A stretch of DNA of 64,000 bases from the NCBI GenBank assembly GCA_020723345.1, contig DYJA01000005.1, forward strand, positions 62,001 through 126,000. The letters are read 5' to 3'. The DNA is from Candidatus Aquidulcis sp. Lineage in GTDB: Bacteria; Chloroflexota; Anaerolineae; UBA4142. Position 1 is the first letter of the stretch, and each line of letters starts with the position of its first letter. The position numbers were made by a program, and so were the translations under genes. The notes beneath the pieces are model-generated. The model was given only the letters and a program-made list of their open reading frames with translations. It did no database searches and was not told the DNA's origin. Positions 11,471-21,068 of this stretch are shown here, piece after piece.

Positions 11471-12856
11471 ATGTCGAAAGCACTAAAGATCAGCGTGATC
11501 GGAGCGGGCAGCGCAACGTTTTCGCTCGGCTTGGTCAAAGACTTGTGCCTGACGAAAGGATTGGCGGGCAGTCACATATCCTTCATGGATATTGACGAAG
11601 AACGCTTGAACATGATCTACAAACTTGGCACGCGGTACGCGCAGCAGATCGGTGCCGCGCTGACGTTCGACAAGACGACCGACCGGCAAGCGTCGCTGCA
11701 AGGCGCGGATTTCGTCATCAACACCGCGTACGTCCTGGGTCACGTCGTCGAAGCCAAGATGCGCGATCGCGCCGCAGAAAAGTACGGCTATTACCACGTC
11801 GCCAATCACTTTGGGCGCTATCATCAATTTCGTTTGATGTTGGACGTGGCGCAAGACATGGAAAAAATTTGTCCCAATGCGTGGCTGATTCAATCCGGCA
11901 ATCCGGTCTTCGACGGTTGTACGTTGATGACGCGCGAAACCGGGATCAAAGTTTGCGGGTTGTGTCACGGGCATTATCATTATCGCGAGATCGCGCAAAC
12001 CATCGGCATCGATCCCGACCGCGTGACCTGGCAAGCGCCGGGACTCAATCACAATATCTGGCTGACGCATTTCATCTACGAAGACAAAAACGCCTATCCG
12101 TTGATCGACGAATGGATCGCGACGAAAGGCGAAGAATATTGGCGGACGCATCTCGCCGCACGCACGCACGACGCGCAAATGTCGCGCGGCGCGGCGCACC
12201 AGTATCACCTGTACGGCTTGTTCCCGATTGGCGATACGGTGCGCCATTGCGGTTGGTGGTACCACACCGACATTAAAACGAAAAAACACTGGTTCGGCGA
12301 GCCGTACGGCGGACCCGACACGCACATCGCGCGACCGGTACACGTGGCGAAGTTGGAGAAACGCATCGCGGAAATGACCGCGTGGGCGAATGATCCCAAA
12401 ACCGATCTGGTGAAAGCGGTCGGTACCGAAAAGACGCGCGAGCAGATCGTTCCGATCATGGACGGCTTGACGAACAACAACGAAGGGTACTTTCAAGTCA
12501 ACGTGCCGAATCACGGCGCACTGGAAGGCATCGGCGACGATGTCGTGGTCGAAGTGCCAGCCCTCGTCAATCAAAAAGGGATTCAGCCCGTCCACGTCGG
12601 CGCGCTGCCGCCCAAGATCATGTTCGAATGCATTTTGCCGCGCTGGTTGGAGATGGAACGCGAATTGTTGGCGTTCAAGACCGGCGACAAGTCGGTTCTA
12701 CTGTGGGACGAACTCAACCACGCGCAGACGCGTTCGTACGATCAGGCGTTGGCGATCCTGGAAGAAACGATGAACATGGACGAAGTGAAACAAGTCGAGG
12801 ACTGGGAAAAGATGACGCGCATCAGCGACTATTTCAAGTTTCCGGCGAAGTTGTAG
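11471..12856 (+). CDS. Glycoside hydrolase family 4-like (alpha-galactosidase/alpha-galacturonidase type)
   Basis: KISVIGAGSATFSLGLVKDLC, SFMDIDEERL, QSGNPVFDG, KVCGLCHGHYHY, APGLNHNIW. Confidence 0.85.
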   Translation: MSKALKISVIGAGSATFSLGLVKDLCLTKGLAGSHISFMDIDEERLNMIYKLGTRYAQQIGAALTFDKTTDRQASLQGADFVINTAYVLGHVVEAKMRDRAAEKYGYYHVANHFGRYHQFRLMLDVAQDMEKICPNAWLIQSGNPVFDGCTLMTRETGIKVCGLCHGHYHYREIAQTIGIDPDRVTWQAPGLNHNIWLTHFIYEDKNAYPLIDEWIATKGEEYWRTHLAARTHDAQMSRGAAHQYHLYGLFPIGDTVRHCGWWYHTDIKTKKHWFGEPYGGPDTHIARPVHVAKLEKRIAEMTAWANDPKTDLVKAVGTEKTREQIVPIMDGLTNNNEGYFQVNVPNHGALEGIGDDVVVEVPALVNQKGIQPVHVGALPPKIMFECILPRWLEMERELLAFKTGDKSVLLWDELNHAQTRSYDQALAILEETMNMDEVKQVEDWEKMTRISDYFKFPAKL

Positions 12857-12961
12857 GACAATTCTCCGCACAAACGAATTTAGTACGTCGCGGGCGCGCG
12901 CTTGTTCAAGCACGCGCCTGTATTTTTGCGGCGCGACGGCATTCCGGCTATAATCCGAGAC

Positions 12962-14872
12962 ATGAAGGTTCGCTGGAAAAACACCGCGCTCGGTCTGCTG
13001 ATTCTGCTCGCGCTCGCACTCCGGCTGTACCGCCTGGACGCGCAAGACATTTGGGGCGACGAGGGGTTCAGTATTTTCCTCAGTCAACAACCGCTCAATG
13101 TCGTCATTGCGGGCGCGTCCGACACGCATCCGCCGTTTTATCCTCTCTTGCTTTTTTTCTGGCTCCAACTCGGCGGCGCGAGCGCGTTTGCGACGCGCGC
13201 GCTCTCTGCGCTGATCGGCGCGCTTGCCGTTCCGCTCCTTTTCGTTTTCGCGCAGCGACTAGCGCCGCGCGCGCGTGTCGCGTGGTTTGCCGCGATCTTC
13301 GCGGCGATTTCGCCGCTGCTGATTTATTACAGCCAAGAGACGCGGATGTACGAATTGGTCGCGGTGCTGGCGTTGGCGTCTGCGTACTTTGCTGCGCGTT
13401 GCATTTCGACGCGCGATCACGCGCACGCTACGCCGCTGTACTTCATTACCACTTTGCTCGCGTTGTACACGCACTATTCCGCGTTTTTTGTTCTCGCCGC
13501 GCAAAACATTTTCGCGTTCGCGCGTCTGTACAAAAATCGCGCCGCGCTGCTGCGCTGGGGCGCAGTTCAAATCGCGTTGGCGATTGCGTACGTCCCCTGG
13601 CTCGCCGTTCAAACGTCGTTCTTACGCGGCAAGGCAAGCGCGCGCTTTGACGAGTGGGGCTGGTACGGGATCGAAATGATCTTCGGCAAAACGTTTCTCG
13701 CGTTCGGCGTGGGCTTGACCATCGACACGCCGCTCGCGCAAATCGCGGCAGGCGTGTTTCTGCTCGTCGCCGCGCTCGGCGCGATTGCAGTGACGCGTCC
13801 TGAGCGGAGCGAAGCGGAGTCGAAGGACGCGTGGCTCGCGCCGCTGTACTTTTTCACGCCGGTCGTCATCGCGTACGTCGTCAATCCGATCATGCCATTT
13901 TTCTTCGAACGCTACGTGCTGGTCGCGCTGCCGGGGTTCATCGTGTTGGTCGCGTTTGGTCTGGACGATCTGCTGCGGCGCAACCGGCGTTTTGCGATCG
14001 GCATCATCGGCATTTTGATTTTGTTCAACGCGTTCGCGCTTGAGGAGCATTATTTCAACGACGCGTACGCCAAGGGCAAGTACGGCAAAATGATGGCGTA
14101 CATTTCTGCGAACGCGCAACCCGGTGACGCGCTCGTTCTCAACAATCCGCTGCAAAAGCCGCTTTATCAGTACTACGCGCCGCGCAATCTGCCCGCGTTC
14201 TTCTTGCCCGACGGCGGCGCGTCGCTGGAAGACCCACCGATGCGCGCCCAAGTCGAAAGTGTCGCGCGGCAACACGCGCGCGTGTGGCTCGTCATGTTCG
14301 GCAATCCGGCGGAGTACGATCCGACCGGCTATTTGGAACGTTGGCTCGGCGCGCACGCGTTCAAGACGTACACGCGCGGTTTTGTGGACGCGGCGTTGAG
14401 TCTGTACGTGATGCCGAGCGCGCAGCCCGCCATCCGCCGCGATGTGCGCGCGACGCTCGGCGAGAGCATCCGGCTGATCGGCTATGCGCTCGACCGCGCG
14501 GAAATTGCGCCGGGGCAAGCGTTGCTACTGACGCTGCGTTGGCAAACCGCCGCGCCGATCAAGACGCCGTACAAAGTCTTCGCGCACGTCATCGGCGCGC
14601 CGAATCCCGCGACGCAATCACCGGTGTGGGCGCAGATGGACGGCGAACCAGCGGGCGGCTCGCGCGCGACGACGACGTGGCGCGTCGGCGAAACGATTGA
14701 TGATCGGTACGGCTTGCTCATCCCACCCGGCATCCCGCCTGGCGATTACCTGATCGAAATCGGAATGTACGATCCGGCGACGCTCGCGCGCGTCCCGGCG
14801 TTCGACGAAAACGGCAAGCGACTCGAAGATGATCGCGTGATCCTGGGTATGGTGCGCGTGGTAGTGCGATGA
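12962..14872 (+). CDS. GT39-like polytopic glycosyltransferase with C-terminal beta-rich domain
   Basis: LRLYRLDAQDIWGDEGFSIFLSQQP...THPPFYPLLLFFW; many TM helices; C-term FAHVIGAPNPATQSPVWAQMD. Confidence 0.85.
   Translation: MKVRWKNTALGLLILLALALRLYRLDAQDIWGDEGFSIFLSQQPLNVVIAGASDTHPPFYPLLLFFWLQLGGASAFATRALSALIGALAVPLLFVFAQRLAPRARVAWFAAIFAAISPLLIYYSQETRMYELVAVLALASAYFAARCISTRDHAHATPLYFITTLLALYTHYSAFFVLAAQNIFAFARLYKNRAALLRWGAVQIALAIAYVPWLAVQTSFLRGKASARFDEWGWYGIEMIFGKTFLAFGVGLTIDTPLAQIAAGVFLLVAALGAIAVTRPERSEAESKDAWLAPLYFFTPVVIAYVVNPIMPFFFERYVLVALPGFIVLVAFGLDDLLRRNRRFAIGIIGILILFNAFALEEHYFNDAYAKGKYGKMMAYISANAQPGDALVLNNPLQKPLYQYYAPRNLPAFFLPDGGASLEDPPMRAQVESVARQHARVWLVMFGNPAEYDPTGYLERWLGAHAFKTYTRGFVDAALSLYVMPSAQPAIRRDVRATLGESIRLIGYALDRAEIAPGQALLLTLRWQTAAPIKTPYKVFAHVIGAPNPATQSPVWAQMDGEPAGGSRATTTWRVGETIDDRYGLLIPPGIPPGDYLIEIGMYDPATLARVPAFDENGKRLEDDRVILGMVRVVVR
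13792..13832. repeat. In-frame dispersed repeat (PERSEAESKD) bounded by GACGCGT
   Basis: GACGCGT-CCTGAGCGGAGCGAAGCGGAGTCGAAG-GACGCGT. Confidence 0.75.
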
Positions 14873-14873
14873 G

Positions 14874-16667
14874 ATGAATCATCCTTCCATCAGCCATCTT
14901 CTCAAAAATCAAACGGTCGTTTGGCGCGTCACTCTCCTCGCCATCGGAATCGGCTTGACGGGGTACGTTTTGTTCAGGTTGCCCCAAATGCCGCTCAACG
15001 CAAATTACGCCGACCTATTCGCACTATGGTTGTTGGCAATTGGGGCGTATTTGGTCGCGGTCATGCCATCGGCGCGTCGAACGCATAGCAATTCTGCCGG
15101 GTGGCAGTCATCTTGGCGCGTGCGTGGATTGGTGATCGGATTGACGATGATCGCTTTTGTCTTGCGCGTTTGGGATCTTGGGACTGTGCCTTTTGCGCTT
15201 GCCGGAGATGAGGCATCGTTTGGATTGGAGGCGCGGCGCGTCATCGCAGGAACCCTCGGCTCGCCATTTGCCACCGGGTTTATGTCGCAGCCGACGTTGG
15301 GTTTTTTCTATAGTAGTCTGGGCGTACGCCTCTTCGGAGCAACCCAAGTTGGCGTGCGGGCGCCGTGGGCTTTGATCGGCATCCTCACGCTACCGGTTGT
15401 CTTTTGGACGGTGACGCGTCTGAAAGGCGTGTTCTTCGGTTTGTGTACCGCCGCCTTGCTCGCCGTTTATCATTTTCACATTCACTATTCGCGCGTCGGA
15501 CTAAACAATATCGCCGATCCACTTTTGGTCAGTCTGGCAGTATTCCTTTTTTACCGCGCGAAGGCGCGCCGCGACTCGCTCGATTGGGCTTTGCTGGGAG
15601 TGGTGTGTGGAATATCGTTGTACGGGTACCAAGGCGCGCGCTTGACGCCGGTTTTGATCGTGACATTGCTTCTTTACTACTTGGCGCACGACCGGGCGCG
15701 TTTCTGGCGCGACTATCGAAGGGGACTCGCCAGCGCGCTCGGGGCATTTTTGATCGTCGGCGCGCCGATTATGCAGTTCGCCTTCTTTTTCGCCGACGAA
15801 TACAACGCGCGTATCAATCAAATGGGGATCATCCAAAGCGGCTGGCTGGTCGAACAAGCGCGCCGATTCAACACTTCGATTTGGCACGTGCTGTTCGATC
15901 AGTTTCGCCGCGCCGCTCTGGCGTTCAATTTGTACTCCGACCAAACCGTCTGGTACGGTTTGCCGCAGCCGCTGCTCGATCCAATCTTCGGCGCGCTCTT
16001 TCTGCTGGGTTTGGGCTACGGGACAGTGAGCGCGCTCAAACCTCATGCGGATCGCCGGTTATTTCCGATGGTTGCGTGGTGGTGGAGCGCGATGATCCTC
16101 GGCGGCGTCTTGACCGAGAATGCGCCGTCGAGTATGCGCATGGTGACGCTGACGGTTCCCGTTTGTTTCTTCATCACACTGGCGATCTTCCAAATTTTGA
16201 AATTGGCAAAACACGCAATCGCCGATTTCCCAACCATCAAATTACTAATCGGCGCGCTGATTCTCTTTGGCGCGATCAACGTGAAAATCTATTGGTTCGA
16301 TTACACGCCGCTGCGTATCTACGGCAGCACGCGCGCCGAAGCCGCCACGATGCTGGCGCCCGCGTTGAATGAGTTCAAGTCGGATCACGATTTCTATTTC
16401 GTGGGCGCGCCGTTTATGTACTGGGGTTTTGCTACACTGCCCTTTCTCGTCCCGGACGCGCAAGCCATCGACATTCTTGATCCGATCACACCGTCTCTGC
16501 TCGCCGAGGTGAGTCGTTCTGATCGTGGAAGTGTGTTCATCGTTATACCGGAACGCAGTTACGAGTTGGGCTTGCTCAAGCAAGGTTTGCCGCGAGGTGA
16601 AACCCGCGAATTTCACACATCAACCGATGGTCACGTGATCGCGACTCTCTACATTGTGTCGCCATAA
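14874..16667 (+). CDS. GT39-like polytopic glycosyltransferase
   Basis: LRVWDLGTVPFALAGDEASFGLEARRV, FHIHYSRVGLNNIADPL. Confidence 0.82.
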   Translation: MNHPSISHLLKNQTVVWRVTLLAIGIGLTGYVLFRLPQMPLNANYADLFALWLLAIGAYLVAVMPSARRTHSNSAGWQSSWRVRGLVIGLTMIAFVLRVWDLGTVPFALAGDEASFGLEARRVIAGTLGSPFATGFMSQPTLGFFYSSLGVRLFGATQVGVRAPWALIGILTLPVVFWTVTRLKGVFFGLCTAALLAVYHFHIHYSRVGLNNIADPLLVSLAVFLFYRAKARRDSLDWALLGVVCGISLYGYQGARLTPVLIVTLLLYYLAHDRARFWRDYRRGLASALGAFLIVGAPIMQFAFFFADEYNARINQMGIIQSGWLVEQARRFNTSIWHVLFDQFRRAALAFNLYSDQTVWYGLPQPLLDPIFGALFLLGLGYGTVSALKPHADRRLFPMVAWWWSAMILGGVLTENAPSSMRMVTLTVPVCFFITLAIFQILKLAKHAIADFPTIKLLIGALILFGAINVKIYWFDYTPLRIYGSTRAEAATMLAPALNEFKSDHDFYFVGAPFMYWGFATLPFLVPDAQAIDILDPITPSLLAEVSRSDRGSVFIVIPERSYELGLLKQGLPRGETREFHTSTDGHVIATLYIVSP

Positions 16668-16675
16668 CCAAAGTT

Positions 16676-18325
16676 ATGAACACAGAATCATCCCGCCCGC
16701 GCCGTGCGCGCATCAAAAATCGAACCGCATTCGAAATGCTGATCCTCCTGCTGGGATACCTCTGCATCGGGGGTGGATTGATGTGGTGGGCTTTTCTCAC
16801 TCACGGGGAACCGCCCTTAGTTGCACTGGCGGCGTTCGTCGTCGCCATTGTGATGCTTTTTGATGATCACAGAGACGAACGCGCCGGCGCAAGCGGCGCG
16901 ACTCGCACCATCCGGACGCGCGCGCGCGAACTCTGGCGGAATTATGTGACCGACGAAACCCAGGCGATGCGCGTCGTAATTGCGATGGCTTGCATCTTGA
17001 CCACGAGTTTGATCGGTTACGTGTACGCACGCGAAATCGTCGTTCGTGGCTGGCAACTGGGCGCGTGGTTCATCTGCGTGGTGACGATCATCATCGCGCT
17101 CATGCCGCCGGCGCGACCGTCGTTCCGGATCACGAAAGTGGAGATCGGCGCGCTGGGTCTGATGCTCGCGGCGCTGTTGTTGCGCGTTACCTTTTTGGAA
17201 CAAGTGCCGGGGGGTCTGCACGTCGACGAGATGGGCGCGGCAGATTTCGCGTTGCGACAGGTGTTTCCCAGTTCCGAGTTGACGGCGAATCCATTTCGCA
17301 CTGGTCCTGCTTCGCAACCCACACTTTTCTTCTACCTGCAGAGACTTGCGCTGGCGCTCGTTGGCAACTCGATCACCGGTGCCCGAATTACCAGCGCGCT
17401 GGCTGGCGCGTTGGCGATTTTGGCAACCTATGGCACAGTCGCAATCCTGCAAGATCGGCGGACGGCTTTGCTCGCCGCGGCGATCATGACAACCTACCAT
17501 TATCATATCCATTGGTCGCGCTTGGGCTTGAACAACATCTGGGATACCCTGTGGATCCCGCTGATGCTGCTCGCTTTTGCCTGGGGCTGGAAAAATCGTT
17601 GGAGCGGCGGCGCGGTTTTGGCAGGACTGGCGCTCGGATTATCGCAGTACTTTTATCACGGAAGCAAAGTCGGGGGCTTTCTGCTCGCCTTCCTGATTTG
17701 GTGGTTGTGGCGACAAGAACGCGATACCGATCGCCTTGTCGTTCAGGTTGGCAAACTCATGCTGACCGCCGTCTGCGTCGCCAGTCCGATCGTCATTTTC
17801 GCGCTCTTGGATCCCGTACCATACTTTGAGCGCGCGAGCGTCGTCTTCGCGTGGTCGCCGACGAATATCGAAATCGAAACGCGCGGCACATTCGATCTGG
17901 TCGGCTATGCGTGGCGCCAAGTGTGGAATTCGGTTGGCGCGTTTGTCGCGGTGCCCGACGTGACCGGATTTTACGGACCGGGTGTACCTTTCGTCATTGG
18001 GGTGGCGGCGATACTTTTCGTCACCGGCTTGCTGTGGGCGATCTTCAAACAGCATTGGGTACCCGCGCTATGGATTCTCCTAACCGTCGTGCTGGGTGGT
18101 ATTTTGGTGACCGGCGCGCCATCTTCTTCGCACTATGTTGCCTCGATCCCAGCAATCTGCTGGCTGATTGCGATACCGCTGAGCTGGCTCGCTGAGCGCG
18201 GTCACTCGCGCTTGGCGTTAGCGTTGTTGCTCGTTGTCATCGCGACTGACTTGGTGTTTTACTTTGGGTTCTATGTGCCCAGTCACCCGCGTGACCTGAT
18301 TATTCCTTTTCCCACCGGATTCTGA
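16676..18325 (+). CDS. GT39-like polytopic glycosyltransferase
   Basis: LRVTFLEQVPGGLHVDEMGAADFALRQV, YHYHIHWSRLGLNNIWDTL; paralog of the preceding gene. Confidence 0.82.
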   Translation: MNTESSRPRRARIKNRTAFEMLILLLGYLCIGGGLMWWAFLTHGEPPLVALAAFVVAIVMLFDDHRDERAGASGATRTIRTRARELWRNYVTDETQAMRVVIAMACILTTSLIGYVYAREIVVRGWQLGAWFICVVTIIIALMPPARPSFRITKVEIGALGLMLAALLLRVTFLEQVPGGLHVDEMGAADFALRQVFPSSELTANPFRTGPASQPTLFFYLQRLALALVGNSITGARITSALAGALAILATYGTVAILQDRRTALLAAAIMTTYHYHIHWSRLGLNNIWDTLWIPLMLLAFAWGWKNRWSGGAVLAGLALGLSQYFYHGSKVGGFLLAFLIWWLWRQERDTDRLVVQVGKLMLTAVCVASPIVIFALLDPVPYFERASVVFAWSPTNIEIETRGTFDLVGYAWRQVWNSVGAFVAVPDVTGFYGPGVPFVIGVAAILFVTGLLWAIFKQHWVPALWILLTVVLGGILVTGAPSSSHYVASIPAICWLIAIPLSWLAERGHSRLALALLLVVIATDLVFYFGFYVPSHPRDLIIPFPTGF

Positions 18326-18333
18326 GATTCGTG

Positions 18334-20409
18334 ATGCGCTTTGAAATAAGAAAACCCTGGCAAGAAATTCTCACTCTCGCCGCGATCCTTTTGCTCGCCG
18401 CGTTGCTGCGCGTCTACCAACTCGATCAACTGCCGCCGGGTTTGCACTACGACGAAGCGTTCAACGCGACGATGGCGCATCGCGTCCGCGTCGGCATCGA
18501 GCGCCCGATCTTTTTCACCGAAGACATGACCGAAGAGCCGATGGCAATCTACGTCGCCGCGCTGTCGTTCACGCTCTTCGGCGAGACGCCCTGGGCGCTG
18601 CGCCTCGTCTCCGCGCTCGCCGGCATCGCGACGATTGCCGCGCTGTACGCGCTCGCGCGCGCACTATTCTCTCCCTCCCCTGCGGAGCGGGTGACCCCCT
18701 CCCCTGTGAAACGGGGGAGGGCTGGGGTGGGGGTGAGTCTCCTCGCCGCGTTCGCGCTCGCAATTTTGTACTGGCACATCAACTTTAGCCGACTCGGCAT
18801 GGAGCCGATTTTCACGCCGTTGATGCTGACGCTCGCGCTCGCATTTCTGTGGCGCGCACTGGCAAGTGACGAGCGGCGAGTGGCGAGCGGTGCGAACAGC
18901 GCGTCCCGATCACGCATCACGCACACTTGCACCGCACGCAAGTGCAGGTGTCACGCATCACTTTTCGTTCTCTCCGGCGTCTTCCTCGCCGCGACGTTGT
19001 ACACGTACAAAGCCGCGCTTTTCACGCCGATTCTCTTCGCCGCGTTCATCGCGTTGGAAATTTTGCTCGACCGAGGATTCTGGGCGCAAAACGGACGCGG
19101 GCTGATCATTTTGGTCATCGCCGCAGTTTTGGTTTTTTCGCCGCTTGGGTTATACTTGGCAACGCACCCGGAGCAGTTTTTCGAGCGACCCGGCGCGGTT
19201 ACCGCGCTCGACGCGCCGACGCTCGTCGATAACGCGCTCAAGGTCGCGGGGATGTTTTTCTTGCGCGGCGACGACAACCCGCGCAGCAATTTGCCCGGTC
19301 GCCCCGCGCTCGATCCGTTTCTCGCGCTGGGTTTCATCGTCGGCGTGCTCGCGTGCCTCGCGCGGATTCGTCGCCGCGAGTCGCGCTTTTTGCTACTCTG
19401 GCTCGTCGTGATGATCTTGCCAAGCGTGCTGACTGATTTCGCGCCGCACTTTGGGCGCAGCATCGGCGTCACTCCGGCGATTGCGCTGATCGTCGCGTCC
19501 GGGTTCGCAACGATTATCGAAAAAGCGCGCGCCGCGCCACGCGCTTTACTGTTTGCTGTTTACTGTTTACTGTTCACCGGTTTCGCATTTAGCACGTTTT
19601 CGACCGCGCGCGATTACCTTGCGATCTGGGGCGCGCGCACCGGTTTGTTCGATTCGTTCGACGCGGGCTATCTCACGCTCGCGGAAAAATTGCGCGACCG
19701 CCCCGCGTCCGAAGTGATCTACCTATCGCCGGTCGACAAAGATTATTACACGATCCAATTCGGACTCGCGTGGCGCGACGCGCGCAGTTTCGACGGACGC
19801 CGCGTGCTCGTCGTGCCGCCGCCGGGCGTCGCGGCGACGTACGGCATCGTGACGCGCGACGATCCGCGCTCTGTCGCGCGACTGGGCAAAATCTTTCCTG
19901 CCGCGCGCGCGCTGGAAACAATCGGCGATTACACCGGCAAACCGTACGCGACGCTCGTCCGCGTCGAAGGCGCGGCGCGCGTGTCGCCGCAAAAAATCGT
20001 GAACGCGCGCCTGGGCGACGCCATCGAACTGATCGGGTACGACAGCGCGCGCGATGGGGACGCCATCGTCTTGACGGTGTACTGGAGTTGTCTCGCGGAA
20101 ACACGCGAAGATTACACCGTGTTCGCGCATTTGATCGGCGCGGTCAATCCGGCGACGCAATCGCCCGTGTGGGCGCAAGACGATACGCGTCCGGGGCGCG
20201 GCACCTTTCCGACATCGCGTTGGCAGAACGGCGAAGTGATTGTGGATGAATATCGTTTGCTGCTGCCATCGAATTTGTCGCGCGGCGAATATCAAATCGA
20301 AATCGGAATGTATAATTTAGCAACGGGCGCGCGCGTCCAGGTCGTTGACGCAAACGGCGCGCCGATGGAGAGTAATCGTGTCATTTTCGAGAGAATCGCG
20401 TTACCGTAA
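18334..20409 (+). CDS. GT39-like polytopic glycosyltransferase with C-terminal beta-rich domain
   Basis: LRVYQLDQLPPGLHYDEAFNATMAHRV; C-term FAHLIGAVNPATQSPVWAQDD. Confidence 0.85.
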   Translation: MRFEIRKPWQEILTLAAILLLAALLRVYQLDQLPPGLHYDEAFNATMAHRVRVGIERPIFFTEDMTEEPMAIYVAALSFTLFGETPWALRLVSALAGIATIAALYALARALFSPSPAERVTPSPVKRGRAGVGVSLLAAFALAILYWHINFSRLGMEPIFTPLMLTLALAFLWRALASDERRVASGANSASRSRITHTCTARKCRCHASLFVLSGVFLAATLYTYKAALFTPILFAAFIALEILLDRGFWAQNGRGLIILVIAAVLVFSPLGLYLATHPEQFFERPGAVTALDAPTLVDNALKVAGMFFLRGDDNPRSNLPGRPALDPFLALGFIVGVLACLARIRRRESRFLLLWLVVMILPSVLTDFAPHFGRSIGVTPAIALIVASGFATIIEKARAAPRALLFAVYCLLFTGFAFSTFSTARDYLAIWGARTGLFDSFDAGYLTLAEKLRDRPASEVIYLSPVDKDYYTIQFGLAWRDARSFDGRRVLVVPPPGVAATYGIVTRDDPRSVARLGKIFPAARALETIGDYTGKPYATLVRVEGAARVSPQKIVNARLGDAIELIGYDSARDGDAIVLTVYWSCLAETREDYTVFAHLIGAVNPATQSPVWAQDDTRPGRGTFPTSRWQNGEVIVDEYRLLLPSNLSRGEYQIEIGMYNLATGARVQVVDANGAPMESNRVIFERIALP
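18671..18735. repeat. In-frame dispersed repeat (SPSPAERVTPSPVKRGRAGVGVS)
   Basis: CCCTCCCCTGCGGAGCGGGTGACCCCCTCCCCTGTGAAACGGGGGAGGGCTGGGGTGGGGGTGAG, low-complexity strand-asymmetric insert. Confidence 0.75.
18862..18967. repeat. In-frame dispersed repeat (SDERRVASGANSASRSRITHTCTARKCRCHAS)
   Basis: GTGACGAGCGGCGAGTGGCGAGCGG...CACGCATCACGCACACTTGCACCGCACGCAAGTGCAGGTGTCACGCATCAC. Confidence 0.7.
19544..19580. repeat. In-frame heptamer array CTTTACTGTTTGCTGTTTACTGTTTACTGTTCACCGG
   Basis: 7-nt unit related to the intergenic array at 60132-60235. Confidence 0.7.
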
Positions 20410-21013
20410 CGTCGTTTCCACCGGCGACTATTCCGGCGCGCCACGCGGCGTGCCGCCCATGCTGATCGTTGGCTGTCTCGCGCTCGTGCTGATCGCGTGT
20501 TGCGGCATGTCGGGCTTGTTCAGCGGACTCGTCTGGGGCGCAGGCGGTGTGGACAAAGTGACCAGGGGCGCGAGTTTACCTTTCGGTCAGCCCTCCGCGA
20601 CGCCAACGCTAGACAAGAACGCGCCCGTACCGCTCCGCCGCGCCGGCGCGATGGACAACGGTTTGGAATTGACGGTGATCAATGTGCAACGTCCGCTCAA
20701 AGTTCAGGGGGGCGCGCCGCTGCCCGCCGATCAACAATTCATTTTGGTGACGGTGCAAATCACGAACACGAAGAAGACCGGCGCTGCCATCGCCGTCTCG
20801 CCCACGGCTTTTCAAGCCAAAGGCGACGGCGGCTTGGCGTATGAAACAAATCCCAAGACGGTAACGATTCCGAATTTGTTGACCGACGTGGGCATTGCGC
20901 CGGGCAAAAAGATTGAAGCCGAATTGATCTATCAAATCGCGACCGACGATTCCGGCTTGCGCTTGCTCTGGAAAATCGGCAATCAAACGCGCACGTTCGC
21001 TTTGGAAAAGTGA
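20378..21013 (+). CDS. Membrane-anchored DUF4352-like protein (GTG start proposed)
   Basis: One TM segment, then NGLELTVINVQRPLKV...FILVTVQITNTKKTGAAIAVSPTAFQ. Confidence 0.7.
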   Translation: MSFSRESRYRNVVSTGDYSGAPRGVPPMLIVGCLALVLIACCGMSGLFSGLVWGAGGVDKVTRGASLPFGQPSATPTLDKNAPVPLRRAGAMDNGLELTVINVQRPLKVQGGAPLPADQQFILVTVQITNTKKTGAAIAVSPTAFQAKGDGGLAYETNPKTVTIPNLLTDVGIAPGKKIEAELIYQIATDDSGLRLLWKIGNQTRTFALEK

Positions 21014-21021
21014 TCGCACAC

Positions 21022-21055
21022 AGACCCGGAGGGTTTCGAAAAACCCTTCGGGTCT
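21022..21055 (+). terminator. Terminator hairpin AGACCCGGAGGGTTTCGAAAAACCCTTCGGGTCT
   Basis: Hairpin after the stop; same family as 35475-35510. Confidence 0.75.
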
Positions 21056-21068
21056 TGGATAATCTTCG

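Noticed and set aside
11483-12595. 370-aa minus-strand ORF
   Set aside because: Antisense shadow of the GH4 gene
16180-16260. Another intragenic repeat (LKLAKHAIADFPTIKLLIG)
   Set aside because: Resembles other repeat families in an alternative frame but no clear inverted structure or second copy seen; left out
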